A DNA stretch of 64,000 nt from Sellimonas sp963559135 (lineage in GTDB: Bacteria; Bacillota; Clostridia; Lachnospirales; Lachnospiraceae), in contig CAUWJP010000011.1 in the NCBI GenBank assembly GCA_963559135.1, forward strand, positions 12,529 to 76,528, given 5' to 3'. The position numbers and the translations under genes are program-made. Shown in pieces: positions 40,915-50,050 of the stretch. How positions within the stretch are numbered: the stretch's first letter is position 1; each line of letters opens with the position of its first letter. The notes beneath the pieces are model-generated. The model saw only the letters and a list, made by a program, of their open reading frames with translations, was not told the DNA's origin and made no database searches.

Positions 40915-42384
40915 CTACTGTTTCTTTGCCTTTTCGACCGTCTTTTCGATGGTCTCCTGATCCTGTGTGGCAACAGCCTCTTTCAGTGCTTCTTTTGTCT
41001 TTTCATCATCTGTCTTCGTACCAACGCTCACAATCCGGCCGACTGACTCGTATTCAGACGTACTGACTTTCTCTTCATCGGATTTCTCGCCGTCCTCTTT
41101 TACAATCTTTAACAGTGTCACGGTGCTTTCCGGCGATCCGCTCTCCTTTACTTCGGTTTTTCCGGCCGCAAGCGCAGCATCCTCCTCATAGACAGTTTCT
41201 GCCTCAGACTCCTCTTTTTCTTCCGTCTCGGTTTTGAAAGAAATACTTCTCTCTTCATCACGGGTTTCTTCTCCGTAAATGGTGCAGACAAGCTCCTCTT
41301 CCCCATTGATATATGTTTCAATATAAAGAGGTGACTCTGTCGTATTTTCAATCTTCAGATCTTTCTCATCAGAGAGGACCGCTTCCATTCCCGCGTCTAC
41401 ATATTCCGGAATCTTTTCGGATTCGTGTCGTTCAGAAATTCCGGTCTCTGCATACAGAGCGGCATCGTAAAGGCTGGTAGCCATCAGATCCAATGCATCC
41501 TGAGACATGCCCTCTCCGACATGCTCTCCCAGAACGCTCTGAAGTGAAAACTCCTTTTCCGGCATTACAAGCCGTCCATTCAGATCTCCTGTCAGTGTCA
41601 GAATCTCCTGACGTGTCTCAGCATCTGCTATCTCCACTGAGGCACTGCCAAGCTCGTCCTGAACAGTTTCCAAGTCATCACGCCGGATGTTCGGCTGATC
41701 CTTTTCGGAATCCACCTCGATCTCCACTTCTTTTCCAGCTTCCAGATCACCAAGCCTGTCCTGGATTTCATTCAGAACCTCCTCGGACGCCAGTTTCTCT
41801 CCATCTTTTTCATCTGTAATCTGGAATACACCTCCGACTCTTGTAATCTTTGCGTTCACGGCCTCTTCAAAGAAGTCCGCCGTTTTCTCCTCCAGTACTT
41901 CTATTGCTTTTTCTTCATCGATCTGATAATCGTCTTCGTATTCTACTTTCTCTTTTTTTGCCTGCCGTATTTTTCTGTAACGCTGATACAGATTTCCGCG
42001 CTTTCCGTATTCGGACGCCTCTTTTACAAGACTCTCCATATCCCCCTGCTGGATTCCAAGCTCGGATACTGTCACCTGTACTGTCTTTTCCTCTGATTTC
42101 AGTGTAATCGGCATATGCTTCATAACTGTCCATCGGTCTTCTAACTTTTCAAGCGCCTCCTTTTCTGTCAGTCCGGAAACGTCCACCCCCTGAACAAATA
42201 CATTCTGCTCAATCTGGTCCTGCTCCATTCTGTGTACATAGCGGTAAACAGATGAATAAAAAATTCCAATGACAAAAAGAGCACATAGAAGAACCAGCCC
42301 GGCAAGGGCTATGAACTTTCTTTTCTGTGCTGCACTCATTCTTCTCTGTGTATGTTTTGGATTTTCTTTCTTCTGCTCTCCCAT
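40915..42384 (-). CDS. VanW family / putative peptidoglycan-binding membrane protein with G5-like end
   Basis: A ~489-residue protein: short basic N-terminus, one membrane helix (about 25-45 of this start), then an extracellular region. Residues ~60-220 fit the putative peptidoglycan-binding domain found with VanW (VQGVDVSGLTEKEALEKLE). The VanW domain follows (~265-375, LNGRLVMPEKEFSLQSVLGE). The last part ETVYEEDAALAAGKTEV...RIVSVGTK resembles a degenerate G5 domain, a stalk that binds cell-wall sugars. No resistance role is implied. Start choice is uncertain: the ATG at 42384 has GGGAG 5 bases upstream; 42399 is the alternative. It ends 12 bases before the AIR-synthase-like gene. Confidence 0.75.
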   Translation of the reverse strand: MGEQKKENPKHTQRRMSAAQKRKFIALAGLVLLCALFVIGIFYSSVYRYVHRMEQDQIEQNVFVQGVDVSGLTEKEALEKLEDRWTVMKHMPITLKSEEKTVQVTVSELGIQQGDMESLVKEASEYGKRGNLYQRYRKIRQAKKEKVEYEDDYQIDEEKAIEVLEEKTADFFEEAVNAKITRVGGVFQITDEKDGEKLASEEVLNEIQDRLGDLEAGKEVEIEVDSEKDQPNIRRDDLETVQDELGSASVEIADAETRQEILTLTGDLNGRLVMPEKEFSLQSVLGEHVGEGMSQDALDLMATSLYDAALYAETGISERHESEKIPEYVDAGMEAVLSDEKDLKIENTTESPLYIETYINGEEELVCTIYGEETRDEERSISFKTETEEKEESEAETVYEEDAALAAGKTEVKESGSPESTVTLLKIVKEDGEKSDEEKVSTSEYESVGRIVSVGTKTDDEKTKEALKEAVATQDQETIEKTVEKAKKQ

Positions 42385-42404
42385 AGGCGCTCCCACCATT
42401 TCTC

Positions 42405-42506
42405 TTAAATCAGATAAGGTATAATAGACGTTGCTACCATTGCAATAATCACCAGAATAATCACAATAGCCATAAGTCTTTGTGTCTTTTTATCATGGAA
42501 ATTCAT
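42405..42506 (-). CDS. 33-residue single-span membrane peptide
   Basis: A short gene too small for usual gene finders. It reads MNFHDKKTQRLMAIVI followed by a run of valine, isoleucine and alanine and ends SIIPYLI. A charged, lysine-bearing N-terminus and one hydrophobic helix suggest N-in membrane insertion. AGGAGAAAGG precedes the ATG by about 8 bases. It lies 21 bases upstream of the VanW-like gene on the same strand and 20 bases after nth. Similar micro-peptides occur in Lachnospiraceae, from memory. Function unknown; it may assist the VanW-like membrane protein. Confidence 0.6.
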   Translation of the reverse strand: MNFHDKKTQRLMAIVIILVIIAMVATSIIPYLI

Positions 42507-42525
42507 CCCATCATCCTTTCTCCTG

Positions 42526-43164
42526 TCAGACTTTTCCTTTTATTTTATACTCTTTGCAGTACTTTTGCAAGGAACATTCCCCGCACTTTGGACTTCTTGC
42601 CGTACAGATCGTTCTTCCGAACTGAATAATCTGGATATTGTAGAGAATCCAGTGGTCTTTTGGCAGTTCTTTCATCAGATCCTGCTCGATCTTCTCCGGG
42701 TCCTCATTCGTGGTAAAGCCAAGCCTCCTTGAGATCCGTCTCACATGTGTATCTACCACAACACTTGGATCGTGGTAAATGTTACCCCGGATCACATTGG
42801 CAGTTTTTCTCCCTACTCCCGCAAGCGACGTCAGCTCCTCCAGCGTAGACGGTACCTCATCGTGATACTTCTCATGAATCTCCTTCATACATGCAATCAG
42901 GTTTTTCGCCTTATTATGATAAAATCCGGTAGGCCGGATATCCTCTTCCAGTTCTTTTAAATCTGCTGTCGCAATGTCTCCCGGCGATGTATACTTCTGA
43001 AACAGATCTTTTGTCACGATATTGACCCGTGCGTCCGTACACTGAGCGCTCAGCATGGTGGCCGCCAGAAGCTGCCACGGCGTCTCATAATTCAGATAAC
43101 ATTTGTATTCTGTTCCAAACTGATGATCCAGAATGTCCAGAATTTCTTTTGTCCGTTTCTTCAT
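42526..43164 (-). CDS. nth: Endonuclease III (DNA glycosylase/AP lyase)
   Basis: A 212-residue base-excision repair enzyme removing oxidised pyrimidines. The helix-hairpin-helix LTSLAGVGRKTANVI (with the Schiff-base lysine) is near residues 113-127, the catalytic Asp in VVVDTHVRR near 138, and four cysteines CTARSPKCGECSLQKYC close to the C-terminus hold the 4Fe-4S cluster. The start at 43164 has AGGAG 8 bases upstream; a longer frame to 43209 overlaps the radical SAM gene. It follows that gene by 4 bases and is probably co-transcribed. Confidence 0.95.
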   Translation of the reverse strand: MKKRTKEILDILDHQFGTEYKCYLNYETPWQLLAATMLSAQCTDARVNIVTKDLFQKYTSPGDIATADLKELEEDIRPTGFYHNKAKNLIACMKEIHEKYHDEVPSTLEELTSLAGVGRKTANVIRGNIYHDPSVVVDTHVRRISRRLGFTTNEDPEKIEQDLMKELPKDHWILYNIQIIQFGRTICTARSPKCGECSLQKYCKEYKIKGKV

Positions 43165-43168
43165 TTTA

Positions 43169-44902
43169 TTACTCCTCTTCCTCTCCGATCCGGAATACCG
43201 CCGCTTCATAATTTAAAGGATTCCGGTTCTGATAGTCAAACAGCAGCACAGTTTTTCCCGGCTCCATATCCTGGTCCACCTGAAACTCAAATACTTCGAT
43301 ATGAGTCATCTTCCGAAGTTTCCTGCTCTCCGTCTTTTCGTAGGATTTCAGATATACCGGATCTTTCTCTTCCCGGTCGTAAAATGCCTTCAAAAACTCC
43401 TTGTCCGCCAAAGGCTCTCCTGAAAATTCCGGACGGCTCTTAATATTTTCCCTCAGATACAGATCATAGACCAAAAGTTCCCGGTAAAATTCTGTCTTTC
43501 CTTTTATATTTTCCTCGATGAAATCAAGCAGAATCTCATATCTGGCAGTTCTCGTGTGGTTCCGCGCAAACAGTCCTTTCTCCTCATAGTAACTGCTCAG
43601 TTTTTCGTACATCCGAAACGGCGACGCAAATTCCTTTACCAGAAAGCGCAGTGTATTCGCAAACTGTCCGCTATTGTAATAGACCTCCACCATTTCTTCT
43701 ATCTTTTTAAGCTGTGCAATCTCTCCGTAAGAAAGCCAGCTTGTCCCAAGCACTTCGTACGGCGGTTTCCCTTTATATAACAATCCATATTCCTCTGCAT
43801 GCTCCTGCATATAGGATCCTTTCAGCACTTTCAGAAATCCAAGCTGTAACTGATCCGGCATCAGACTGTAGACATCGTCAAATGACCTTCCAAAACTCTC
43901 ATATCCTTCATATGGCAGTCCCGCAATCAAATCCAGATGTTGGTGTGTATTTCCCATTGCCTTGATCTTTTTTACCACTTCCGAAAGCCGTTCAAAATTC
44001 ATTGTCCTTTTGATCGCCCGGATCGTATCCGGATTGGTCGACTGCACTCCGATCTCCAGCTGAATCAGTCCCGGACGCATCCTGGAAATCAATTCTAGTT
44101 CCTCCTCATCCAGAAGATCCGCCGATACCTCGAAATGAAAATTGGTAATTCCGTTATCATGCTCCAGAAGATACTTCCAGATTTCCTTAGCATGTCCGTG
44201 TCGGCAGTTAAATGTCCGGTCCACAAATTTCACCTGCGGAACTTTCTGATCCAGGAAATACTGAAGTTCCCGTTTTACCAGATCCAGGTCCCTAAACCTT
44301 AAACATTTATCAACCGAGGACAGGCAGTAGCTGCACTGAAACGGACATCCTCTGCTTGTCTCATAATAAATAATTTTATGCTCAAACAGGCTCAGGTCCT
44401 CATATACAAACGGCACAAGACTTAACTCCATTACTTTCCGCCATACATTCTCCTGAATCTCACCATTCTCTTTCCGGAACGTGATTCCGGCAATCTCATC
44501 CAGCCTTTCTATTTTTCCGTGATAAAAGTCCAACAGCGCGGCAAATGTCTCTTCACCTTCCCCTTTCATCACTCCGGCAACCTCCGGCAACCTGAGAAGT
44601 ACCTCTTTTGCATCGTAGGAGACCTCCGGCCCGCCAAGCCAGATAATCGTCTCTGGCAGGATCTTTTTAATCTCCCGCACCAGTTCCTCCACATAATCCA
44701 GATTCCAGATGTAGCAGGAAAAGCACAAAAGCTCCGGCTGCTCCCGGTACAGATCCATCAGAATCTCATCAATCTGCTGGTTAATCGTATATTCCGCAAT
44801 CTTCGTCTCACTCAGATAGTATTTTGCATAAGATCTGAGAGAATAGACCGCCAGATTAGAATGGATATATTTGGCATTAACTGCCGCGAGAATAGTTTTC
44901 AT
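43169..44902 (-). CDS. B12-binding domain radical SAM protein (DUF4080-type)
   Basis: A 577-residue enzyme. The N-terminal ~150 residues form a cobalamin-binding-like domain (LGGPEVSYDAKEVLL near 89-103). The radical SAM cysteines are C186, C190 and C193 in SRGCPFQCSYC. A long C-terminal region, DUF4080-like from memory, follows. Such proteins perform B12-dependent or B12-like radical chemistry on unknown substrates; sometimes the cobalamin domain does not bind B12. AAAAGGAG lies upstream. It starts an operon with nth. The substrate is not readable. Confidence 0.85.
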   Translation of the reverse strand: MKTILAAVNAKYIHSNLAVYSLRSYAKYYLSETKIAEYTINQQIDEILMDLYREQPELLCFSCYIWNLDYVEELVREIKKILPETIIWLGGPEVSYDAKEVLLRLPEVAGVMKGEGEETFAALLDFYHGKIERLDEIAGITFRKENGEIQENVWRKVMELSLVPFVYEDLSLFEHKIIYYETSRGCPFQCSYCLSSVDKCLRFRDLDLVKRELQYFLDQKVPQVKFVDRTFNCRHGHAKEIWKYLLEHDNGITNFHFEVSADLLDEEELELISRMRPGLIQLEIGVQSTNPDTIRAIKRTMNFERLSEVVKKIKAMGNTHQHLDLIAGLPYEGYESFGRSFDDVYSLMPDQLQLGFLKVLKGSYMQEHAEEYGLLYKGKPPYEVLGTSWLSYGEIAQLKKIEEMVEVYYNSGQFANTLRFLVKEFASPFRMYEKLSSYYEEKGLFARNHTRTARYEILLDFIEENIKGKTEFYRELLVYDLYLRENIKSRPEFSGEPLADKEFLKAFYDREEKDPVYLKSYEKTESRKLRKMTHIEVFEFQVDQDMEPGKTVLLFDYQNRNPLNYEAAVFRIGEEEE

Positions 44903-44936
44903 ACGTATTTTTCTCCTTTTTATTTTGCCGATTTTA

Positions 44937-44965
44937 TTGACATTTCCCCAAAAACACGGTAAACT
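44937..44965 (+). promoter_or_regulatory. Promoter of the SRP RNA gene
   Basis: TTGACA (44937-44942), 17-base spacer, TAAACT (44960-44965), placing transcription start near 44972. Confidence 0.7.
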
Positions 44966-44971
44966 TATGAA

Positions 44972-45232
44972 ACGTGCAGCCGGGGTGTTAGCGGTACCCT
45001 GTACCTACAATCCGCTATAGTAGGGGTGATGCTGTGCCGAGGGCGTATTCTTGTGAGGCTGCCTCTGGAAAGTGGCGTTGATACTTCGGGTCTCGCGCAA
45101 CTGGACTCCGTGAACCGTGTCAGGTCGGGAACGAAGCAGCACTAAGCGGAACCTCCCGTGTGCCGCGAGGGTGCCTGGGTTGAGTTAACTTCCAGAGTAA
45201 CGCTTGGGAGATGCGTTCGACGCACAGCGCAC
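44972..45232 (+). ncRNA. ffs: Signal recognition particle RNA (large bacterial type with Alu region)
   Basis: The S-domain core is clear: GTGTCAGGTCGGGAACGAAG, CAGCACTAAG and the matching GGAACCTC side, where SRP54/Ffh binds. The ~260-base length and the extra 5' region (GTGCAGCCGGGGTGTTAGCG) with a 3' partner fit the Bacillus-type scRNA that keeps an Alu domain. It targets nascent membrane and secreted proteins. Ends are estimated from the promoter and the terminator. Confidence 0.9.
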
Positions 45233-45237
45233 AAAAA

Positions 45238-45264
45238 AGAGCAGATGACTGCTCTATTTTTTTT
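45238..45264. terminator. Bidirectional terminator between SRP RNA and tadA
   Basis: AGAGCAG, ATGA loop, CTGCTCT, then A and eight T residues on the plus strand; the minus strand has six T residues after the same stem. The plus-strand T-run codes the last lysines of tadA, so the terminator and gene end overlap. Confidence 0.85.
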
Positions 45265-45775
45265 GCCTTAATTCTTTAAAAAACGTCTTCATCATCTGGC
45301 TGCACTCTTCACCCATGATCCCTGTTGTAAGTTCCACCTGATGATTAAACTGCGGCACCTGCAGAAGATTCATAATCGATCCTGCGCAGCCCGCCTTGGG
45401 ATTCATACACCCGACGACTACCCGCTTAATCCGCGCCTGCACAATCGCCCCGGAACACATCTGGCATGGTTCCAGGGTGACATACAACGTACAGTCCTCA
45501 AGTCTCCAGTCATTCATCTTCCTGCTGGCCTTGCGGATCGCCTGAATCTCCGCGTGAGCCAGTGTATTTTTATCAATCGTCCGGCGGTTGTATCCCCTGC
45601 CGATGATCTTATCTTCATATACGATGACACATCCGATCGGGACCTCCCCCAGAGCATATGCCTTCTTCGCCTGCTTCACTGCTTCTTTCATGTATTTGAT
45701 ATCCAGCTTTTTCTGAAGCTCTTTTTGAAGTTTCTCTTCCTGTTCTTTCTCTTCCTTTGAACGTCTACGTCCCAT
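45254..45775 (-). CDS. tadA: tRNA-specific adenosine deaminase
   Basis: A 173-residue zinc enzyme that turns A34 of tRNA-Arg(ACG) into inosine. Zinc ligands and proton shuttle are H74 and E76 in HAEIQAI, with C104 and C107 in EPCQMC. The first 28 residues are an extra charged helix (GRRRSKEEKEQEEKLQKELQ) not found in the E. coli enzyme; AGGAG lies 8 bases before this start, so it is probably translated, although the internal Met29 would give a standard-length protein. It converges on the SRP RNA gene. Confidence 0.92.
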   Translation of the reverse strand: MGRRRSKEEKEQEEKLQKELQKKLDIKYMKEAVKQAKKAYALGEVPIGCVIVYEDKIIGRGYNRRTIDKNTLAHAEIQAIRKASRKMNDWRLEDCTLYVTLEPCQMCSGAIVQARIKRVVVGCMNPKAGCAGSIMNLLQVPQFNHQVELTTGIMGEECSQMMKTFFKELRQKK

Positions 45776-45859
45776 CTTCCATACTCCTGTGTCTCTTACT
45801 GAAATTCTTCTGTGCCGTTTTCATCTAAAACAATCTGAAACACGGCAATTTCTTATTCA

Positions 45860-46879
45860 TTATACTCTAATTTGGTGAACCTGTCGACACCAATACCCGA
45901 AATCTGCCCGGTCCTCTTTTTCTCCCTCCGGCAGATCCAGCATCTCCTCTTCATAATTTACAAATCCCGGGAATCCGAAGGCCTGTGCTGCTCTTCGTTC
46001 TTTTTCGCTGTAGACTCCCGGCACTCCGAGGTACAGGTTCTCTCCTTCCTGCAAAAAAGCAAGATGATGATAATTATAATAGCCGTGCAGGAGAAAGCTG
46101 TTGTTTGCCAGCTGCCACTCTCTTCGGATGAGTTTTGAAAGATCCTGTCTCTGGATTTTGGTGCAGCGAAACCGACATGCCGTCTGGCACTCCTGCTCCG
46201 CGATCTCCGGTTCCAACTCCTCCTCTTCCTCATCAAAATAGAACGACTGCGTTTCCTTTTCTTCTGTTTCCATGCTCTCCTCAGGCAAAATCTCTCTTAC
46301 ATCATAAGAAACACCTGCGGGTACTTCCGTCATTTCCTCCTGCTCCATCATTCTCTCCGCTTCTTCCCGCTCATCCGGCATCTCCTTTTCCGCCGATACC
46401 GGCTCTTCCTCCTTCACCTCTTCCACTTCTTCCGGCTCCGCCACCGTGATGTTTTCTTCTGATTTTTCTTCCGTCTTTTCTTCTGTTACTTCTTCTCTTG
46501 CGGTCGGCTCCATCCGACTGATATCTACTGCCTCGTCGGTCCAGACCGCCGCATACCTCGGCCCATTCTCTCCACTTAAAATGATTCCTTCCACGCGGTC
46601 ATACCGTGCTTTGCTTCCTAAATCTTCTTCCGTGTAGGAAAGCCTGTAATTCAGCGCTGGACTGACATTCCCAAGTTCGCCCTGGTACACCCCGAAGCAC
46701 TTTCCATTTTCTCTCCAGAACAAATACAGCGACAACTTTCTCGGGCTATTCATCCCCCAGCCCTTTCCATGAATACTGACCGTGCATCCATCCTCCGATG
46801 ACTCCACTTTACAAAATCCGATATTTCTGATCCGTCTTCCTTCCTGATACTCATAAAGATAACAGATAAAACGCTTCAT
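45860..46879 (-). CDS. DUF6128-like protein with long acidic linker
   Basis: A ~339-residue protein with three parts: an N-terminal beta-rich domain (1-~115: KRFICYLYEYQEGRRIRNIG, YQGELGNVSPALNYRL), a low-complexity glutamate-rich linker (~120-225), and a C-terminal domain (~230-339) with a HGYYNYHHLAFLQEG segment and YLGVPGVYSEKERRAA. No signal peptide is seen. The start at 46879 gives MKRFICYLYEY with GGGAAG upstream; a frame to 46915 adds twelve basic residues. The domain name is from memory and the function is unknown. Confidence 0.6.
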   Translation of the reverse strand: MKRFICYLYEYQEGRRIRNIGFCKVESSEDGCTVSIHGKGWGMNSPRKLSLYLFWRENGKCFGVYQGELGNVSPALNYRLSYTEEDLGSKARYDRVEGIILSGENGPRYAAVWTDEAVDISRMEPTAREEVTEEKTEEKSEENITVAEPEEVEEVKEEEPVSAEKEMPDEREEAERMMEQEEMTEVPAGVSYDVREILPEESMETEEKETQSFYFDEEEEELEPEIAEQECQTACRFRCTKIQRQDLSKLIRREWQLANNSFLLHGYYNYHHLAFLQEGENLYLGVPGVYSEKERRAAQAFGFPGFVNYEEEMLDLPEGEKEDRADFGYWCRQVHQIRV

Positions 46880-46963
46880 AAATCTGCTTCCCGCCTGTTT
46901 CCTTTTCCTTTCCATACTATGCCCGTCCCTTCTGAAAAAGAACTGGAAAAGAGAAACGGAAAC

Positions 46964-46994
46964 AAAAAAGGGGAGACTGTACGCAGTCTCTCCT
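46964..46994 (-). terminator. Terminator of dgt
   Basis: GGAGA-GACTG / CAGTC-TCCCC stem followed by TTTTTT on the minus strand, 21 bases after the dgt stop. Confidence 0.75.
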
Positions 46995-47015
46995 TGTCAG
47001 TTTATATCCTGTTTT

Positions 47016-48422
47016 TTATATTTTTGCTGTCAACTCCTGATACAGTCTTTTTGCGTAGCTGTCAGTCATTCCACAGATGTAATCCGTTACAAGCAAAATA
47101 CGGAGGTATAGCTTCTCGATCTCTCCTTTTCCCTGAGACTGGTGCTGATATGCTTTCTTATAATTATCCGAAATAAAAGCAAGCATGCGCCTGTCAATTG
47201 AATCCATCTTCTGCTTCGGATCGCTGTACCGGACAGCAGCCATTACAAATTTTTCCATCAAAAAGGAAAGAATTCGCGATTCGGCCACTTCCATTTTATA
47301 AATTTCATCGGTCATAAACACATACTTTTCTGCGACGTGCCCGAGTACATCCATCAGTTCTTCTGCTTTTGTCCCTGCAAACAGATCCTTTTGATATTCT
47401 CCGCACATGATCGCCTCGTAATTCTCTGTAAATCCTTCTGTCGCGCAGGCAATCAGGAAGGACTGCACACGCACAATCCAGTTTTTTACCGCATAGGCTT
47501 CCGGCTCTTCTTCCTCTCTTTCAACGGCACCTCGATAAAGTTCCATCAGGTGACCATAAGCCTGAAAGTTCTCTCCGGTATCTACCTTTTCCAGTTCTCT
47601 GGAAAGAGCCGAAAACGGCAGAAATCCTTTCACATAGGCGTCTTCGATATCCGCTGTTTTGTATGCAATATCATCAGCCGCCTCCAGGATAAACGTCAAC
47701 GGATGCCGGTTGTTTCCGGTTCCTGTCTCGCTGCTGATCTTAAGAAACAGTTCTTCATCCGCCAGATAATATCCCAGCTTTTTCTGCTGGATTTTGTCAC
47801 CGGACGGATCCACATGCAGAGAATCCACCGGGTACTTGACGATCGTATTTAACAGCGCATAGGTCAGATTCATCCCGGTTTCATCCACAAGATAGTGAAG
47901 CTTGGTCACCAGACGGAAGGCCTGTGCATTTCCTTCAAAGTAATAAAAATCCGCCAGCATTCTTGGAGTAAAAACTTCCGTCAGCGGCTTCCCGTCGTAT
48001 GTAATCTTTGTCAGATGTTCCTCAAACCATTCCCGGATTGTCGTCTCCCCAAAATGACCGAACGGTGGATTCCCGATATCGTGGATCAGCCCGGCGCACA
48101 ACAGTATATTACAGATATCTTCCTTCATCTGCGGGGTGAATTCCGGATCCTTTCCATAAGTAAGGATATACTCCCCGATATTCTGTCCAAGCGATTTTCC
48201 AAAAGAAGAAACTTCCAGAGAATGAGTCAGTCTCGTTCTCACAAAATCACTTCGATCCAGCGGAAATACCTGCGTTTTATCCTGAAGCCGCCGAAATGAC
48301 GCGCTCCCGATAATTCTGTGGTAATCCTTCTCGAAACTGCTTCGCAAATCTGTCCTGTTTTTCTCCTTATGTTTTCTCCCTGTCCGCTGACGCTTCGGGG
48401 ACAACAGTCTGCTCCATTCCAT
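47016..48422 (-). CDS. dgt: dGTPase, HD domain
   Basis: A 468-residue deoxynucleoside triphosphate triphosphohydrolase that splits dGTP into deoxyguanosine and triphosphate. The HD metal ligands are TRLTHSLEVSSFG (first His), then HDIGNPPFGHFGE (His-Asp pair), and a later Asp in EAADDIAYKTADIEDAY. The basic start segment RTDLRSSFEKDYHRIIGSASFRRL is the family N-terminus. It lowers dGTP pools. Single-gene unit before the carboxypeptidase gene, which lies 35 bases upstream on the same strand, so the two may be co-transcribed. Confidence 0.93.
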   Translation of the reverse strand: MEWSRLLSPKRQRTGRKHKEKNRTDLRSSFEKDYHRIIGSASFRRLQDKTQVFPLDRSDFVRTRLTHSLEVSSFGKSLGQNIGEYILTYGKDPEFTPQMKEDICNILLCAGLIHDIGNPPFGHFGETTIREWFEEHLTKITYDGKPLTEVFTPRMLADFYYFEGNAQAFRLVTKLHYLVDETGMNLTYALLNTIVKYPVDSLHVDPSGDKIQQKKLGYYLADEELFLKISSETGTGNNRHPLTFILEAADDIAYKTADIEDAYVKGFLPFSALSRELEKVDTGENFQAYGHLMELYRGAVEREEEEPEAYAVKNWIVRVQSFLIACATEGFTENYEAIMCGEYQKDLFAGTKAEELMDVLGHVAEKYVFMTDEIYKMEVAESRILSFLMEKFVMAAVRYSDPKQKMDSIDRRMLAFISDNYKKAYQHQSQGKGEIEKLYLRILLVTDYICGMTDSYAKRLYQELTAKI

Positions 48423-48457
48423 ACAGCATTCCTCCTGTCCAAGAGAACTGTCATCTT

Positions 48458-49288
48458 TTAATACTCTTCATCCAAATATTCTTCCAGCGTTACACCCTGA
48501 TCCCGGATCTCCAGTGCCGCCTCCACTCCAACATAGCGGTAATGCCACGGCTCATAAATGATCCCGGTATCTTCCAACTTGTCTTTCGGGTATCTCAGAA
48601 TAAATCCATACTCATAGCAGTGCTCCATCAACCACTTCTGATCGTCTGTCTCGCCCTGCTTTTCATCCAGTCCGGCATAATCACTAGATACAATGTCCAT
48701 TGCAAGACCTGTCGCATGCTCGCTCTCTCCCGGCCACGCAATCGACTTCGCTGTCTCAATGGCTGCCTCGTAATAGGTCTTTCCCTGATTCACATAATCA
48801 ATCATCGATTCATTAAACAGCTCTTTCTGCCGGTCCACAGACCGGTACGCCGAGCAGACGTAAAGGCTGTACCCTTCGTCGCTGGCGGCTTTCAGCATGT
48901 TCTGCAGAGGTTCCAGTACCCTTGCATCCACCTGATGGGAATCGTCGATATTGGCAAGTTCCGGGACGTACCCGTCTTCCATCGGATGAGACTGGTTCAC
49001 AAGCATCAGGTACCACGGCCTTGTCTCTTCATTCTGAGCCTCAGCCTGTTCCTTTACAGAATTATATTCTTTCTCAAGGGATTCATACTGATTATCTTTC
49101 TTCTGTACCGTCTCCGCAGCCTGCCGACCTTCCACATAGCGCCCCAGCGCAACGCCTCCTAGAAAGCCCACCACAAGAACTGACACGCAGGAAACGAGAA
49201 ACACTTTTCCCGGATGGCGCATCTTCCTGATCCGGTAACGTACCAGAAGCTCCAGTTTTCTTATTTTCTCTTTTGTCTGATCTTTCAT
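48458..49288 (-). CDS. D-alanyl-D-alanine carboxypeptidase, VanY/M15 family
   Basis: A 276-residue membrane-anchored zinc peptidase. An N-terminal basic stretch and a membrane helix (about 29-49: VFLVSCVSVLVVGFLGGVAL) precede a coiled linker and the M15B domain. Motifs: SAYRSVDRQKELFNE near 152, zinc-binding SEHATGLAMDIV near 196, and EPWHYRYVG near 250 (last zinc His). It trims the terminal D-Ala of peptidoglycan stem peptides outside the cell. Vancomycin resistance genes are absent nearby, so this is a housekeeping enzyme. Confidence 0.92.
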   Translation of the reverse strand: MKDQTKEKIRKLELLVRYRIRKMRHPGKVFLVSCVSVLVVGFLGGVALGRYVEGRQAAETVQKKDNQYESLEKEYNSVKEQAEAQNEETRPWYLMLVNQSHPMEDGYVPELANIDDSHQVDARVLEPLQNMLKAASDEGYSLYVCSAYRSVDRQKELFNESMIDYVNQGKTYYEAAIETAKSIAWPGESEHATGLAMDIVSSDYAGLDEKQGETDDQKWLMEHCYEYGFILRYPKDKLEDTGIIYEPWHYRYVGVEAALEIRDQGVTLEEYLDEEY

Positions 49289-49312
49289 TCTACAGTCCTT
49301 TCTGTCTTTCTG

Positions 49313-49945
49313 TTACAGTATCACCCACCTCAGATTTTCTGCCATGTCCGGATCTTCCGAACATACAGCTGCAAAAAATCCTCTCTCCGGCTCCGGATAT
49401 TCCCGGAAATAAAACCGGCCTTCTATTGTATCCGGCTTTCGTATCAATACCGGATCTTCCCCTTCACTCAGGCGGATTTCAAATGCATCCAGCGGAAGCT
49501 TCATTCCAAGCCTCGTTGCTTTCATAAAGCTTTCCTTCAAAACCCAGTAACGGTAAAACGCTTCCTTCCTCTCATCTTCAGACATCTTTTTCTGAATATA
49601 GTCCCATTCGGAGCGGCAGAAAAACCTTTTGGCCACTTTCAGCCTTGGAATCCCTGTCTTTTCCAGATCGCATCCTGTCTGTACCGTTTCGGAATCCGCA
49701 ATCGAGCACAAAACATAATGTCCGGAATGAGACAGATTAAATACCATCTTTTCCGAAAGCCCGCTCCCCCGGAGCGCTTTCTGATACAGCGCCCATGCAC
49801 CGACACTTAAGGCCCGGTCTTCCTTCATCCGGATCCGATCCGCTTTTTCCTGTCTCCATTTCGGGATCTGCCGGTAATATACCTCATACTGTTTTTCATC
49901 CATCAGAGAAGCGGTATCAGCCGCCCATGTGTAAACCATATCCAT
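49313..49945 (-). CDS. 4'-phosphopantetheinyl transferase (Sfp-like)
   Basis: A 210-residue transferase that moves phosphopantetheine from CoA to a carrier protein. The magnesium and CoA motifs are TGCDLEK near 110-116 and the WVLKESFMKA near 148-157. Length fits the double-domain Sfp type rather than the ~120-residue AcpS. No polyketide or peptide synthetase is in this window, so its carrier may be encoded elsewhere. It starts 24 bases upstream of the carboxypeptidase gene on the same strand; SD AGGAAATGG is weak. Confidence 0.88.
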   Translation of the reverse strand: MDMVYTWAADTASLMDEKQYEVYYRQIPKWRQEKADRIRMKEDRALSVGAWALYQKALRGSGLSEKMVFNLSHSGHYVLCSIADSETVQTGCDLEKTGIPRLKVAKRFFCRSEWDYIQKKMSEDERKEAFYRYWVLKESFMKATRLGMKLPLDAFEIRLSEGEDPVLIRKPDTIEGRFYFREYPEPERGFFAAVCSEDPDMAENLRWVIL

Positions 49946-50050
49946 TTCCTCTCATCAAAACCTGCATTTATCAGGCCCCTTGATTATAACACACTTCCCG
50001 GATTCTTCAACTGTCCGGATTTTTCCATTGCCCCTGTTTCTGATCCACCA

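Noticed and set aside
40915..42384. Vancomycin-resistance role for the VanW-like protein
   Set aside because: No vanA/H/X-type genes are nearby, and VanW is common in anaerobic Firmicutes without resistance.
44972..45232. SRP RNA segment as a possible protein gene or tmRNA
   Set aside because: The S-domain core motif, promoter and terminator fit SRP RNA; no tag reading frame or tRNA-like end is seen.
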